A stretch of 60,123 bases of DNA from Gammaproteobacteria bacterium (GCA_027459765.1 DAIDHD010000025.1:1-60123); one strand, 5' to 3'; shown: positions 36,928 to 45,526, numbered from the stretch's first letter. The notes: generated by a model not told the origin, from the letters alone. Numbers and translations are program-made.

Positions 36928-37869
36928 TCAAGGCGCGCCGGCGAGGACGTTGATGCCGGAGCTCCACAGCCAAGCGTCGCCATGCTTGACATAGAAGGCC
37001 GTCGCCCAGATGGGCCACAACGCCTGCCCGAAGCACGTACCGTCGAAGACGCCGAGATACGTCAGCACGCCGATATCGGGAGCCAACATCGTCGCCTTGG
37101 CCCCGCTGAGTTCAAAACTTTTCACCTCGCAGCCTTCGCCCGACCATGCCTTGAGCGCTGCGGCGCGATTGGCGATGTGATCGCCGAAGATGTCGACGAA
37201 TTGGAGCTGCGGACCGAAGAGCGCTGCCATCCTGGCTGCGTCGTGATCCTTCCACGCGGTCACGACCGCCTGCTCGCGCGCGAGCAGCGTCCGCGTCGCT
37301 ACGTCGTTTCGCGCAGCGCCGCCGTTCCACAGGTCACCGCCGGCGGGCTTGACCGCCTTCACGGGATCGACGATGGCCGACTGGGCACGGTAGGCGATTC
37401 TCCAGTGTCCAGCTCGGCGCACGTAGATTGTGGCGGTGTAAGAGGCAGGCGCCACCGGCTTTCCGTGACACGTGCCGTCCACCTCCGTTCGGTGCGTCAA
37501 GAGCTCGACCGTCGGCGTCAGTTCGGTGGCCTGCTCGTCTTGAAGGCGATAGTGGAGGATCCGGCAGTCGGTACCCCGCAGAGCGGCGGCGGCCGTGCGC
37601 TTGTCGAGCCGGCCGGCCGGGCCCCACCCCACGAACTCGTCAGCCAGAATCGCGTCCCAGAACGTCGCGTCGCCCGCCTGCCAGGCGGCGTAGGAGCGTT
37701 CTTCGAGTGCGCCGAGCTCGCGCGCGAGGTCATGCGACCGACCGGGTTTGGAGCTCGGTTCGCCGGCCCGTGCGCTTCCAAAAACGATAAGGGCGCAGGC
37801 GCAAAGCGCGGATGTTCGGATTAAGCTCCCAAGGCGCCGCGCCGCCAAGCGGGCGTGCTCGTTCTTCAT
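36928..37869 (-). CDS. Exported protein with two NTF2-like (SnoaL/DUF4440) domains
   Basis: 313-residue protein: signal peptide (about 1-36, ending GSARAGE) and two NTF2-like modules, about 45-170 (LEERSYAAWQAGDATFWDAI, GHWRIAYRAQ) and 190-313 (REQAVVTAWKDHDAARMAAL, FVDIFGDHI). Each module has one Cys after a GTC motif. This fold serves as enzyme or small-ligand binder; no catalytic set is evident. GGGGGAGA lies 8 nt before the ATG at 37869. Confidence 0.75.
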   Translation of the reverse strand: MKNEHARLAARRLGSLIRTSALCACALIVFGSARAGEPSSKPGRSHDLARELGALEERSYAAWQAGDATFWDAILADEFVGWGPAGRLDKRTAAAALRGTDCRILHYRLQDEQATELTPTVELLTHRTEVDGTCHGKPVAPASYTATIYVRRAGHWRIAYRAQSAIVDPVKAVKPAGGDLWNGGAARNDVATRTLLAREQAVVTAWKDHDAARMAALFGPQLQFVDIFGDHIANRAAALKAWSGEGCEVKSFELSGAKATMLAPDIGVLTYLGVFDGTCFGQALWPIWATAFYVKHGDAWLWSSGINVLAGAP

Positions 37870-37956
37870 CGACGTCTCTCCCCCTGTGCTCGATTTTGTA
37901 TTCGTGCGAGCGAGACCGCAATCGCTCCGGCGAGATGAAAGACAGTGAGCGAGTGC

Positions 37957-38712
37957 TCATCCGCCGAGCAATCCGAGCGCCAACGGCTTCAACGAGGCGC
38001 AGCGGTACAGCCACACACCCAACATCTGCGACCCGAAGACGCAGGCGGCTCCGCGCAGGAATATCGGATTGAGTCGCTTGCGCGTGGCCAGATCGTAGAG
38101 GCCCAGACACAGCACCAAGACGTCGTTGCCGAGGTAGATCGCCCCCATGGTCGGCCAAAAGCCCGCGTTGAACCAGGTGCCGGTCCAGGGCTCGAACCAC
38201 CGCCCGAAGCCGGCGTCGCTGATCTGCAGGGTCGCCAACAGGATCAGGCGTTTATGCATTGCCGGCCGCCGACGCGCGAGGATGGCCGCAGTAGCCAGCA
38301 CACCGAAGGACAGCATGTCGGCCAGGCGTATGAACAAGAACGCCGGATCCGGATCGGGTCCGTGTAGGTCCCGCCGGCCGACCACGAGCGACACGGCCAC
38401 GCCGAGCACGACCATGGCGCCCGCGAGCACCGTTCCAGCGACGCCGAGACGGCGATGAAGGTCGCGTCGACCGACTCCGACCAACCCGATTTGCGTAGCC
38501 AGCAGCACCAACCAAGCCGAGAAGGCAACCGCGTGCACATGCACGATCACCGGATACGGCGGTGCCCGGGTCGCCACGTGATGCAATATCTTCGGCCCGA
38601 AACCGGCGACCATCGACACCGAGATCAAGGCGACGTTGGCGAGAAGGAAGCGGCGATCCCAGGGGTGATGAGCCGCAAAGGACGCGGAATGAACTCGACG
38701 CCGGGGCTTCAT
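37957..38712 (-). CDS. Polytopic membrane protein with conserved His residues
   Basis: 251-residue protein with seven predicted TM helices. His residues line the helices (HVHAVAFSAWLVLLATQ, LHRRLGVAG, MHKRLILLATLQ), recalling heme-binding b561-like or DUF2306-type proteins, but I cannot assign a family. The start is uncertain: ATG at 38712 lacks a good Shine-Dalgarno, and the open frame runs much further upstream over the mazE promoter. It lies 87 bp upstream of the NTF2-like gene on the same strand. Confidence 0.6.
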   Translation of the reverse strand: MKPRRRVHSASFAAHHPWDRRFLLANVALISVSMVAGFGPKILHHVATRAPPYPVIVHVHAVAFSAWLVLLATQIGLVGVGRRDLHRRLGVAGTVLAGAMVVLGVAVSLVVGRRDLHGPDPDPAFLFIRLADMLSFGVLATAAILARRRPAMHKRLILLATLQISDAGFGRWFEPWTGTWFNAGFWPTMGAIYLGNDVLVLCLGLYDLATRKRLNPIFLRGAACVFGSQMLGVWLYRCASLKPLALGLLGG

Positions 38713-38930
38713 GGAGATGTCGACAGACTGCAGTTCGTCGCGCCTCTCGATGATATGACTTCCAGCCGCACGCTGCCCGTCGTATTCAGCCACGCCCCGC
38801 CTCCGCGTCCATGCCGTATGCGATCCTCGCCAAGGATACCCGGATTGGCAACGGGCGCCGATTCGAGTACCGATGCCGCGTTCGCAAGAGGCCGCGCGAA
38901 CACGGTGCAAATTGGCATTGAAATCGAGAG

Positions 38931-38960
38931 TGTAACGCGTTACGGTGTCACGCGTTACGG
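38931..38960. promoter_or_regulatory. Tandem palindromic operator of the mazEF-type module
   Basis: Two 15-bp direct repeats, 38931-38945 and 38946-38960, differing at one base. Each holds a palindrome: GTAACGCGTTAC (perfect) and GTCACGCGTTAC. They abut the antitoxin Shine-Dalgarno, fitting autorepression by the antitoxin or the complex. Confidence 0.75.
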
Positions 38961-38971
38961 AGAAAGCCGAG

Positions 38972-39175
38972 ATGGTGGATGCTGCACAACGCATGAAGGC
39001 GATGCGAGAGCGTCGGCGGGCGCAGGGCCTCAAGGAGTTGCGCCTGGTCACTGCGGATGCACGATCCGCGTCGGTGCGACGTCGGATCTCGCGCCAAGTG
39101 GCCGCTCTCGACAGCGACGATGAACTTGATGCGATGCGCTGGATCGAATCGGTATCGGAATTCGACTCGCGATGA
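38972..39175 (+). CDS. MazE-type antitoxin (DUF3018-like)
   Basis: 67-residue antitoxin. The helix-rich core RMKAMRERRRAQGLKELRLV followed by a basic segment and acidic C-terminus (SDDELDAMRWIE) resembles the antitoxin MazE/DUF3018 family. ATG at 38972 has GGAG 9 nt upstream; an upstream in-frame start at 38945 lies within the operator and is unlikely. The stop overlaps the toxin ATG (ATGA). It should neutralise the toxin and autoregulate through the tandem palindromes. Confidence 0.85.
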   Translation: MVDAAQRMKAMRERRRAQGLKELRLVTADARSASVRRRISRQVAALDSDDELDAMRWIESVSEFDSR

Positions 39176-39501
39176 AACGCGGCGACGTCATCACCGTCGC
39201 CGCCTCGGGTGACTACGGCAAGCCGCGCCCGGCCGTGATCGTCCAAACCGATGCGCTACCGGCAGCGCACGCGTCCGTCGTCGTCTGTCAGATGACCTCG
39301 GAGATCGTCGAAGCCCCCGATTTTCGGGTGACCGTGGAGCCATCGCCGCGGAACGGCCTTCGTGCTCGATCTCAGATCATGGCCGACAAGCCCGTGACCA
39401 TTCGGCGCGACAGGATCGGGCGTCGCATAGGTTCTTTGGCAGCCAGTGACGTCGCGCGGCTGAACGCGACCTTGGCATTCGTCATGGGGCTCGCAGACTG
39501 A
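39172..39501 (+). CDS. MazF/PemK-type mRNA interferase toxin
   Basis: 109-residue ribonuclease toxin, full length. Family signatures: KRGDVITVAASGDYGKPRPA (with the catalytic Arg), VIVQTD, CQMTSE (catalytic Thr/Ser region) and IRRDRIGRRIGSL. It would cleave mRNA at short specific sequences when the antitoxin is degraded. Translation is coupled to the antitoxin by a 4-nt overlap. Intact, unlike the neighbouring vapC. Confidence 0.9.
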   Translation: MKRGDVITVAASGDYGKPRPAVIVQTDALPAAHASVVVCQMTSEIVEAPDFRVTVEPSPRNGLRARSQIMADKPVTIRRDRIGRRIGSLAASDVARLNATLAFVMGLAD

Positions 39502-39539
39502 AGCCGCGATGCGCATGCGCGCGAACTCGGCCCGCACGG

Positions 39540-39571
39540 GCTGAGAAGTGGCGCGGGGCGTGGGAATCGAA
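39540..39571 (+). repeat. Degenerate copy of the tRNA-Gly 3' end (att-like direct repeat)
   Basis: Matches 40426-40457 at 26 of 32 positions in the same orientation. That segment covers the T-loop, 3' acceptor strand, CCA and 9 bp beyond tRNA-Gly. The exact core is TGGGAATCGAA. The match stops inside the tRNA, as attachment sites do. The interval between copies holds vapBC. Confidence 0.5.
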
Positions 39572-39777
39572 ATTGTCGCGGGGCGCCGACCACTCGATGC
39601 AAATCAATGCATTGCGAGATTCGCCGAGCGCTGCGGATGATTCTTGTGTGAACAGCGGCTCGATGCCAGCCAACGTCAACCAGTGCCGGCCCCGCTGACT
39701 GGGTCAGCCGGTCGAAGGGTGCGTTGTGGTTGTCATTCGAATCCAGGCATTCACGTCGCTTTGACGCATCATTGTCA
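39572..39777. other. Intergenic region between mazF and vapB
   Basis: From 39502 to 39822 (321 bp) there is no supported gene. Apart from the att-like repeat and the vapB promoter region I see only a short inverted repeat ATGCA-n6-TGCAT near 39597-39612. Confidence 0.5.
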
Positions 39778-39797
39778 GCATCAAGCGATGCTATTAT
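39778..39797 (+). promoter_or_regulatory. vapB promoter and possible operator
   Basis: TGC-TATTAT is an extended -10 (39789-39797), and the inverted repeat GCATC-AAGC-GATGC (39778-39791) overlaps it. This is a plausible autoregulation site for VapB. Confidence 0.45.
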
Positions 39798-39822
39798 TAG
39801 TGCCTCACAATGGAGTGCTGTA

Positions 39823-40023
39823 ATGCGCACCACCGTGACCTTGGACGATGACTTGCTCGCCAAAGCGACCAAAATGATGGGTGGTCTTGATCGCTCGACC
39901 GTATTACGTGAAGGGCTCAAGGCGCTCATCGAACGTGAAAGCGCCCTGCGGCTCGCCAAACTTGGCGGCACACAACCCAAGCTTCAACCGGTCCCGAGGA
40001 GGCGCTCCGCTGCGGCCACATGA
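39823..40023 (+). CDS. vapB: VapB-type antitoxin (ribbon-helix-helix)
   Basis: 66-residue antitoxin with an N-terminal ribbon-helix-helix motif (MRTTVTLDDDLLAKATKMMG, TVLREGLKALIERE) of the DUF2191/VapB type and a basic C-terminal tail for toxin binding. GGAG lies 8 nt before the ATG at 39823. The stop overlaps the vapC ATG by 4 nt. The antitoxin is intact although its toxin gene is frameshifted. Confidence 0.88.
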   Translation: MRTTVTLDDDLLAKATKMMGGLDRSTVLREGLKALIERESALRLAKLGGTQPKLQPVPRRRSAAAT

Positions 40024-40392
40024 TTCTTGCGGACACCTCGGTCTGGATCGACTACTTTCGAGGGGACCTGCCGGATCTCGGCGCGCGTCTTCGACGCCGC
40101 GACGTGCTGATACATCCGTTCGTCGTGGGCGAACTCGCCTGCGGCAACTTCTCGAACCGAGAAGCAACGCTGCAGCTTCTGGAACAAACTGCACTCGGTA
40201 ACCGTCGCTGAACACGACGAAGTCATGACATTCATCCGCGCGCAAAAGCTCTACGGCCGGGGCGTGGGTTATGTCGACGCTCACCTGCTCGCTGCCGCAA
40301 CCATTGACCGGTGCCGAATTTGGACCTTGGACAAGCGACTCAATACGGTAGCAGCAAGCATTGGAGTAGCCGTCGAGCCTCGACGGCAATAG
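40020..40392 (+). pseudogene. vapC: vapC, PIN-domain toxin gene broken by a +1 frameshift
   Basis: The first frame encodes MILADTSVWIDYFRG to LQLLEQ and then terminates early (stop at 40209-40211). A second frame continues the same PIN domain from about 40189 (LHSVTVAEHDE, GYVDAHLLAAA, WTLDKRLN) to a stop at 40390-40392. Removing one A from the AAA at 40186-40188 would restore a 123-residue protein of normal length. All four acidic active-site positions survive, split across the two frames, so the lesion is recent, a sequencing error, or a programmed shift. Confidence 0.8.
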
Positions 40393-40434
40393 GTCGGCGC
40401 TACCGTCAGACCTTCGGGGCGACGGGATGAGAGG

Positions 40435-40508
40435 TGGAGCGGGTGATGGGAATCGAACCCACGTTAGTAGCTTGGGAAGCTACAGTTCTACCATTGAACT
40501 ACACCCGC
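40435..40508 (-). tRNA. tRNA-Gly (anticodon CCC), CCA encoded
   Basis: On the minus strand GCGGGTG pairs with CACCCGC (7-bp acceptor), followed by discriminator U and encoded CCA. The D arm is GTTCAATGGTAGAAC, the anticodon stem GTAGC/GCTAC around loop TTCCCAA (anticodon CCC), and the T arm contains GGTTCGATTCC. Close to E. coli glyU. Confidence 0.97.
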
Positions 40509-40521
40509 TTCGGCCGTTAGT

Positions 40522-40548
40522 TTATTAGCCCCCCGGGCCGTCGAGCAA
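40522..40548 (-). promoter_or_regulatory. Possible promoter of tRNA-Gly
   Basis: On the minus strand TTGCTC (plus 40543-40548) and TAATAA (plus 40522-40527) are 15 bp apart, 14 bp before the tRNA 5' end. The spacer is short, so confidence is limited. Confidence 0.4.
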
Positions 40549-40561
40549 CCGCCGCGCCGTG

Positions 40562-40586
40562 CCCCGGCGGGGCGACCCCGCCGGGG
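40562..40586. repeat. Strong inverted repeat between tRNA-Gly and the S9 peptidase gene
   Basis: Perfect 11-bp arms CCCCGGCGGGG/CCCCGCCGGGG with a 3-nt loop, lying between divergent promoters just upstream of a TATAGT -10 candidate (40592-40597) for the peptidase gene. Could be an operator or a barrier to transcription from either side. Confidence 0.7.
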
Positions 40587-40685
40587 TCGTATATAGTGGG
40601 AACTCGAACGATCGGGCGACGTCCGCGCACCTTTCGGGTGCCGCGGCGATCGCGCTGCGCCGTCAACACTGGGAGATCAGCTAAC

Positions 40686-42716
40686 GTGCCGTTTCCGTCC
40701 ATCGGCCCCGTACGGGGCGTCCTGGCTTTGAGTCTGTCCTTGGGGTGTGGAGTCGCCGCCGCGGCGCAGGCGCCGTCGTCCAGCGACACGGCGCTCCTCG
40801 ACACCTTAAGCGCGGTGCACCCGTTCAGCGAGGTGGCGCTGTCGCCCGACGGGCGGCATGTCATCTACGGCAGCGTGGTCACGGGCAAGCGCGGCGGCGC
40901 CGACGTCGACGTGTCGGCGCTGTGGATCGTGGACGCCAAGGACGGTTCGCATCCGACTCGATTGACCGCCTGTCCCGGTACGGTGTGTGACGAGCACGGC
41001 GCGGCCTGGTCGCCGGACGGATCGCACATCGCCTTCGTCACCACGGACGCCTCGGAACAGGCGCAGATCGCCGTGGCCGACCTCCGGGGCGGCGGCGTGC
41101 GCACGCTGACCCAGGCGCACGGGCCGCTCGATACGCCGCGCTGGTCGCCCGACGGCGGCCGGATCGCGTTCCTGTACTCGAAGGGCGCGCCCCGGCTGCC
41201 CGGACCGCTCAATCCGCTGGCGCGCGACGCCGGCGTGCTCTCCTCGAGCGTCTTCGAACAGCGCCTGGCGGTGATCCCCGCGGGCGGCGGCGAGCCGCGG
41301 CTCCTGGGTCCCGAAGATCTCAACGTGTACGAGTACGATTGGTCGCCGGACGGGCGGCGATTCGCGATCTCGGCGGCGCACGGATCGGGCGATGACAACT
41401 GGTGGCTCGCCGAGCTCGACGTGATGGACGCCGCCAGCGGCGCCGTGACCGTGCTCGAGAGGCCGAAGTGGCAGATCGCCGCGCCGCGCTTCTCGGGTGA
41501 CGGCACCCGCATCGCCTACATCGGCGGCATCATGAGCGACGAGACCATCACGGGCGGCGACTTGTACGTGATCGCCGCGGCCGGCGGCGCCTCCCGGAAC
41601 GTCACGCCGGGCCTCGCGGCTTCGCTGCACACCTTCACCTGGAACGGTTCGCGCACCCAGGTGGTCGCCACGGAGTTCGCCGCCGGGGAGGAGGTGCTCG
41701 CCGTCATCGATGCCGACAGCGGCAAGCAACGCGAATTGTGGCGCGCGCCGCAGATGATCTGGGCCAACACCGTGATGGGGTTCGCGCCGGGCGATGTCGG
41801 TGTATCGCTATCCAAGGACGGCAAGTTCTCCGCAGTCATTCGTCAGTCGTACACCCAGCCGCCGGAGATCGAGACCGGCCCGCCGGGACACTGGAAGCCG
41901 ATCACGCACGCCAACGCCCACGTTGCGCGTCTCACCGGCCCTGCCACCAACGTGCGCTGGAAGAGCGACTCGTTCGACGTGCAGGGCATGCTGGTGGCGC
42001 CGCCCACCATCGAGCCGGGCAAGCGCTATCCGATGGTGGTGGAGGTGCACGGCGGGCCGGCGTTCGCCCACTACCCGGTGTTCCCGAGCCTGCTGGAATC
42101 CTTCGACGCCGCGCTGGCGCGGCACGGATATTTCGTCTTCAAGCCGAATCCCCGCGGCAGCTACGGCCAGGGCGAGGCGTTCACCCGCGCCAACGTCAAG
42201 GACTTCGGCTTCGGCGACTTGCGCGACGTCATGAGCGGCGTTGACGCCGTGCTCAAGACCGCACCGATCGACGGCGATCGCGTCGGCATCACCGGCTGGA
42301 GCTACGGCGGCTACATGACGATGTGGGCGATCACCCAGACCCAGCGCTTCAAGGCCGCGGTGGCCGGCGCCGGTCTCTCCGACTGGTTGAGCTACTACGG
42401 CACCAACAACATCGACACCTGGATGTTGCCGTACTTCGGCGCCTCGGTGTACGACGATCCGAAAGTGTACGAACGCAGCTCGCCGATGACCTACATCAAG
42501 AACGTGCGCACGCCGACCTTGCTGCTCGGCGGAGATCGTGACGCCGAGGTGCCGATCACCCAGTCCTACGAGTACTGGAACGCGCTGCGCCGGCTCGGCG
42601 TGCCCACGGAATTCGTGGTCTACCCCGACGAGGGACACGTCTTCTTCAAGCGCGCAGACCAGATCGACTCGACGTCGCGCCTGGTGGGGTGGTTCGACCA
42701 CTATCTAAAGCGCTGA
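40686..42716 (+). CDS. S9 family peptidase (prolyl oligopeptidase/acylaminoacyl-type)
   Basis: 676-residue exported peptidase: signal peptide (about 1-28), a beta-propeller built from PD40-like repeats (SPDGRHVIYGS, AAWSPDGSHIAF, RWSPDGGRIAFLY and others), and an alpha/beta-hydrolase domain with Ser539 in GWSYGGYM, Asp619 in GGDRDAE and His651 in DEGHVF. It should release dipeptides or acyl-amino acids from oligopeptides in the periplasm. Start is GTG at 40686 with GGGAG about 10 nt upstream. Ends at a strong terminator shared with the convergent TonB receptor. Confidence 0.93.
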   Translation: MPFPSIGPVRGVLALSLSLGCGVAAAAQAPSSSDTALLDTLSAVHPFSEVALSPDGRHVIYGSVVTGKRGGADVDVSALWIVDAKDGSHPTRLTACPGTVCDEHGAAWSPDGSHIAFVTTDASEQAQIAVADLRGGGVRTLTQAHGPLDTPRWSPDGGRIAFLYSKGAPRLPGPLNPLARDAGVLSSSVFEQRLAVIPAGGGEPRLLGPEDLNVYEYDWSPDGRRFAISAAHGSGDDNWWLAELDVMDAASGAVTVLERPKWQIAAPRFSGDGTRIAYIGGIMSDETITGGDLYVIAAAGGASRNVTPGLAASLHTFTWNGSRTQVVATEFAAGEEVLAVIDADSGKQRELWRAPQMIWANTVMGFAPGDVGVSLSKDGKFSAVIRQSYTQPPEIETGPPGHWKPITHANAHVARLTGPATNVRWKSDSFDVQGMLVAPPTIEPGKRYPMVVEVHGGPAFAHYPVFPSLLESFDAALARHGYFVFKPNPRGSYGQGEAFTRANVKDFGFGDLRDVMSGVDAVLKTAPIDGDRVGITGWSYGGYMTMWAITQTQRFKAAVAGAGLSDWLSYYGTNNIDTWMLPYFGASVYDDPKVYERSSPMTYIKNVRTPTLLLGGDRDAEVPITQSYEYWNALRRLGVPTEFVVYPDEGHVFFKRADQIDSTSRLVGWFDHYLKR

Positions 42717-42734
42717 GCGGTATCGAGAGTGCGT

Positions 42735-42760
42735 ACGGGGACGGCAAGTGCCGTCCCCGT
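42735..42760. terminator. Bidirectional terminator between S9 peptidase and TonB receptor genes
   Basis: Perfect 11-bp inverted repeat ACGGGGACGGC/GCCGTCCCCGT with a 4-nt loop in the 61-bp gap between convergent genes. Confidence 0.75.
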
Positions 42761-42777
42761 CACCGGGTTCGATGCCG

Positions 42778-45342
42778 TCAGTACGACCAGGTACCCATGA
42801 TGCCGACGGTCCGCGGCACGAGCGTGTAGGCATAGATGGGCAGCGATTGAGTTTCGTCGCCATAGCGCTGCAATTGCGGGCGCGCGTTGAAGAGATTGTT
42901 CACGAACAGGCGTACGTTCCAGCCGCCGCGTTCGACGCCGCTCTGCAGGTTGAACAGGTAGGTCGCGGGGTCCGCGACCAGCCCCGGCGTGTAGCCCGAA
43001 CTGTGCGGATCCAGTTCGGTGAACGGCCCGGGGTTGTGACTGTGCAATATCTCCTCCGCGCGCACGAAGGCGCGCGTCTCGCCGGAGACGGGCCACGTGT
43101 AACGCGCGGCTGCCGTGGCGGTCCAGGGGGGCGGCACCGACGGTACACCGCCCACGACGGTGCCGGCGTCGACGATGGTCTCGCCGTTGCTCAAGCTCAA
43201 CGTGCGCGCATAGCGCACGTCGAGGTAGCCGACGGTGAGCGTCAGGTTGAGCCGATCGATCGGCAGGGCGTCGATCTGCAGGTCCACGCCCTTGCTGACC
43301 ACGTCGCCGGCGTTGGCCGTGAATGCATTGGCGCAGGCATCCTGGACCCTCTCCTGAATTCCGTGCCAGTGGATGTCGAATACGCTCGCGTCGAGCCGTA
43401 GACGCTGGTCGAACAAGTCATCTTTGGTGCCGAGCTCGTAGCTCCACACCGAGTCCGGCGCGAAGGAAGTGGGGTCTGCCGTCCCCTGACAGGTCGGTAC
43501 TTGTCCGGAGTAGCCGCCGCCGCCGGCGCGCAGCCCCTTCGCCACCACGACATAGAACAGCTTGTAGCCGTCGGGCTGGTACGACAGATCGATGCGCGGT
43601 GCGGGCGGCAGGAACTCGTAGTGATGACTCTCGGCGGAACGCGTGGGTCCATTGGCGAAGCCCGTGGCGTGCGATGCCCCGAAGCCGACGAACCAGCCGA
43701 GACGCACGCCCAATCCCACACTGAAGCGCGGATCGATGGCGGCGTTGATCTGCCCGAACAGCGAACGTTCGGTGTTGCCGTTGTCGTCGCTCTGCAGGAT
43801 GCCGGGGTTCTGCGGCATGGTGATCAGATACGTGTTCTCGGTCGAGTCCTCGGCGAGACGTGAAAAGAAGGTGCCGACGAGCCAGCGGAACGGCGCCGAG
43901 TCGTCCGCCGAGGCGAGGCGCAGCTCTTGGGAGAGCTGGATCTCGTGCAGGGTGAGGACGGACGGCACGGCCTGGTCGTAGGCCGTGGGGAATCCCGGTC
44001 CCAGCGGATTGCCGAAGCCACCGAAGAACGCGATTCCTGCGGCGTTAGTCTGATCCACCGTGGCGCTGGTGGCCCGGTCCCAGTAGGCGCTGATCGAGGT
44101 CAGCTTCGTCGCTCCCAGTCGCCCCGTGACGTTCAGCGATCCGACGGTCAACCCGTCGTACTCCGGCTGGCGCAAGAGTTTGCCGTTGTCGAGTTCGGCC
44201 GGCAGGAAGTCGGGTGCGGCGAAGAACGCAGGCGAATCGTGCAGCGACAGAATCTGGCGACTGACGGTCGGTTCGATGCGCCAGGCGTCGTTGGGCTCGT
44301 ACGCGAAGGCGAGACGAAAGGCGCGGCTCGATTGCCGATTGGCGTTCGGATCGACGAGTGCGCCATTCAGCGGGTCGACCCGGTTGATGTAGCCGCCATC
44401 GGCGCGGTACCAGGCGCTGGCGCGTGCGCCGAGCACCCCGTCGACGAGCGGACCGCCGATGGCGGCGCCCATCTCGGTATTGGTGCCGCCGCCGTCGATG
44501 CTCGACACCTCGGCGTGGTAGAGCTCGCTGACCGTGGTCGTGCTCGGCTCGTTGGTCACGAAGCGGATGGCGCCGCCTTCCGCGCCGCGCCCGAACAGCA
44601 CGCCCTGCGGTCCGCGCAGGACTTCCACCCGCGTGGTGTCGAAGGTCACCGGATACGGGTTGCCGAATACCGTGTGCGGCGTCTGCAGCGGCACGTCGTC
44701 GACGTACACCCCCGTCGTGGCGTCGCCCTTGTTGGCGTTGATGCCGCGGATGAAGAAATTGGAGAGCAGCCCCGGGCCGTACTGCGAGCTGAAGTCGTAT
44801 TCGATGCCCGTGGTGAGCGCGGCCACGCCGCCGATGCCGGCGTTGCCGTAGGGTTCCAGCGCCTCGGCTGGGATCACCGTGATGCTCATGGGCACCGAGC
44901 TCAGGATTTCCTGGCGCTTGTTGGCGGTGACCACGACGTCCTCGAGGGCCGTGGACGCCGGGGACTCGGACTCATCGGTCGCGGCCGTCGGCGCGCTCGC
45001 CCGCGCCTGTGGCACGGGCGGTTCGTAGAGCTTCACCGTGCGATCGTTCAAGAACCGGAATTCGAGGCCGGTCCCTTGCAGCAACTGTGCGAGCGCCGCG
45101 TCGGCCGCGAGGCCGGCCGGCACCCCTCGCGAGCTCTTGCCGAGCGCGAGCTGCGACACGTACACGAGTTGCAGATGGGTCGCGCTGGAATAGGCCGCGA
45201 GCGCATCCGCCAGCGCAGCAGCCGGGATGGCCGCCGCCAGCGTGCGCTCGTGCGGAGCCTCGGAGGCGGCGATCGACGCCGCCCCAAGAGTCATCGACAA
45301 AATGCCGGTCGAGAGTCTGGTTAGACGCCCTAGCCAGACCAT
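42778..45342 (-). CDS. TonB-dependent transducer with N-terminal STN signalling domain (FecA-type)
   Basis: 854-residue outer-membrane receptor: signal peptide (about 1-27), STN domain (about 33-100; IPAAALADALAAYS, LVYVSQLALGKS) that contacts the anti-sigma factor, TonB-box region EDVVVTANKRQE, plug (TRVEVLRGPQGVLFGRGAEGG) and barrel. It transports an unknown ligand and signals its presence to the FecR/FecI pair encoded immediately upstream. The ATG at 45342 lies only 2 nt after GAGGGG, so initiation may be weak. Neighbouring peptidase genes suggest a peptide-like ligand, which is inference. Confidence 0.93.
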   Translation of the reverse strand: MVWLGRLTRLSTGILSMTLGAASIAASEAPHERTLAAAIPAAALADALAAYSSATHLQLVYVSQLALGKSSRGVPAGLAADAALAQLLQGTGLEFRFLNDRTVKLYEPPVPQARASAPTAATDESESPASTALEDVVVTANKRQEILSSVPMSITVIPAEALEPYGNAGIGGVAALTTGIEYDFSSQYGPGLLSNFFIRGINANKGDATTGVYVDDVPLQTPHTVFGNPYPVTFDTTRVEVLRGPQGVLFGRGAEGGAIRFVTNEPSTTTVSELYHAEVSSIDGGGTNTEMGAAIGGPLVDGVLGARASAWYRADGGYINRVDPLNGALVDPNANRQSSRAFRLAFAYEPNDAWRIEPTVSRQILSLHDSPAFFAAPDFLPAELDNGKLLRQPEYDGLTVGSLNVTGRLGATKLTSISAYWDRATSATVDQTNAAGIAFFGGFGNPLGPGFPTAYDQAVPSVLTLHEIQLSQELRLASADDSAPFRWLVGTFFSRLAEDSTENTYLITMPQNPGILQSDDNGNTERSLFGQINAAIDPRFSVGLGVRLGWFVGFGASHATGFANGPTRSAESHHYEFLPPAPRIDLSYQPDGYKLFYVVVAKGLRAGGGGYSGQVPTCQGTADPTSFAPDSVWSYELGTKDDLFDQRLRLDASVFDIHWHGIQERVQDACANAFTANAGDVVSKGVDLQIDALPIDRLNLTLTVGYLDVRYARTLSLSNGETIVDAGTVVGGVPSVPPPWTATAAARYTWPVSGETRAFVRAEEILHSHNPGPFTELDPHSSGYTPGLVADPATYLFNLQSGVERGGWNVRLFVNNLFNARPQLQRYGDETQSLPIYAYTLVPRTVGIMGTWSY

Positions 45343-45353
45343 ATCCCCTCGCG

Positions 45354-45378
45354 ATTGGTATCGTCAGCGAATTGGTAT
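45354..45378. repeat. Direct repeat ATTGGTAT x2 upstream of the FecA-type gene
   Basis: Copies at 45354-45361 and 45371-45378, offset by 17 bp, within the 184-bp gap between the FecR-type gene and the receptor start and about 12 bp before its ATG. They could be a regulator half-site pair or part of an ECF promoter. Confidence 0.4.
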
Positions 45379-45526
45379 TGTTCGAATTAGCGCCGGGACT
45401 TTACCTGTGCGCGTGCGGCGAGGGAATAGCGCGTCCGCCAGTCGGCTTTGCCGCATGGCACAAAGGTCTGCCAGTCGGACGTCCCTGTCCTCTTTGCAGG
45501 TTCGCTCGGGGAATCGAGCTGCCGCT

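Noticed and set aside
43927..45324. A 465-codon plus-strand frame
   Set aside because: Antisense shadow of the FecA-type receptor gene.
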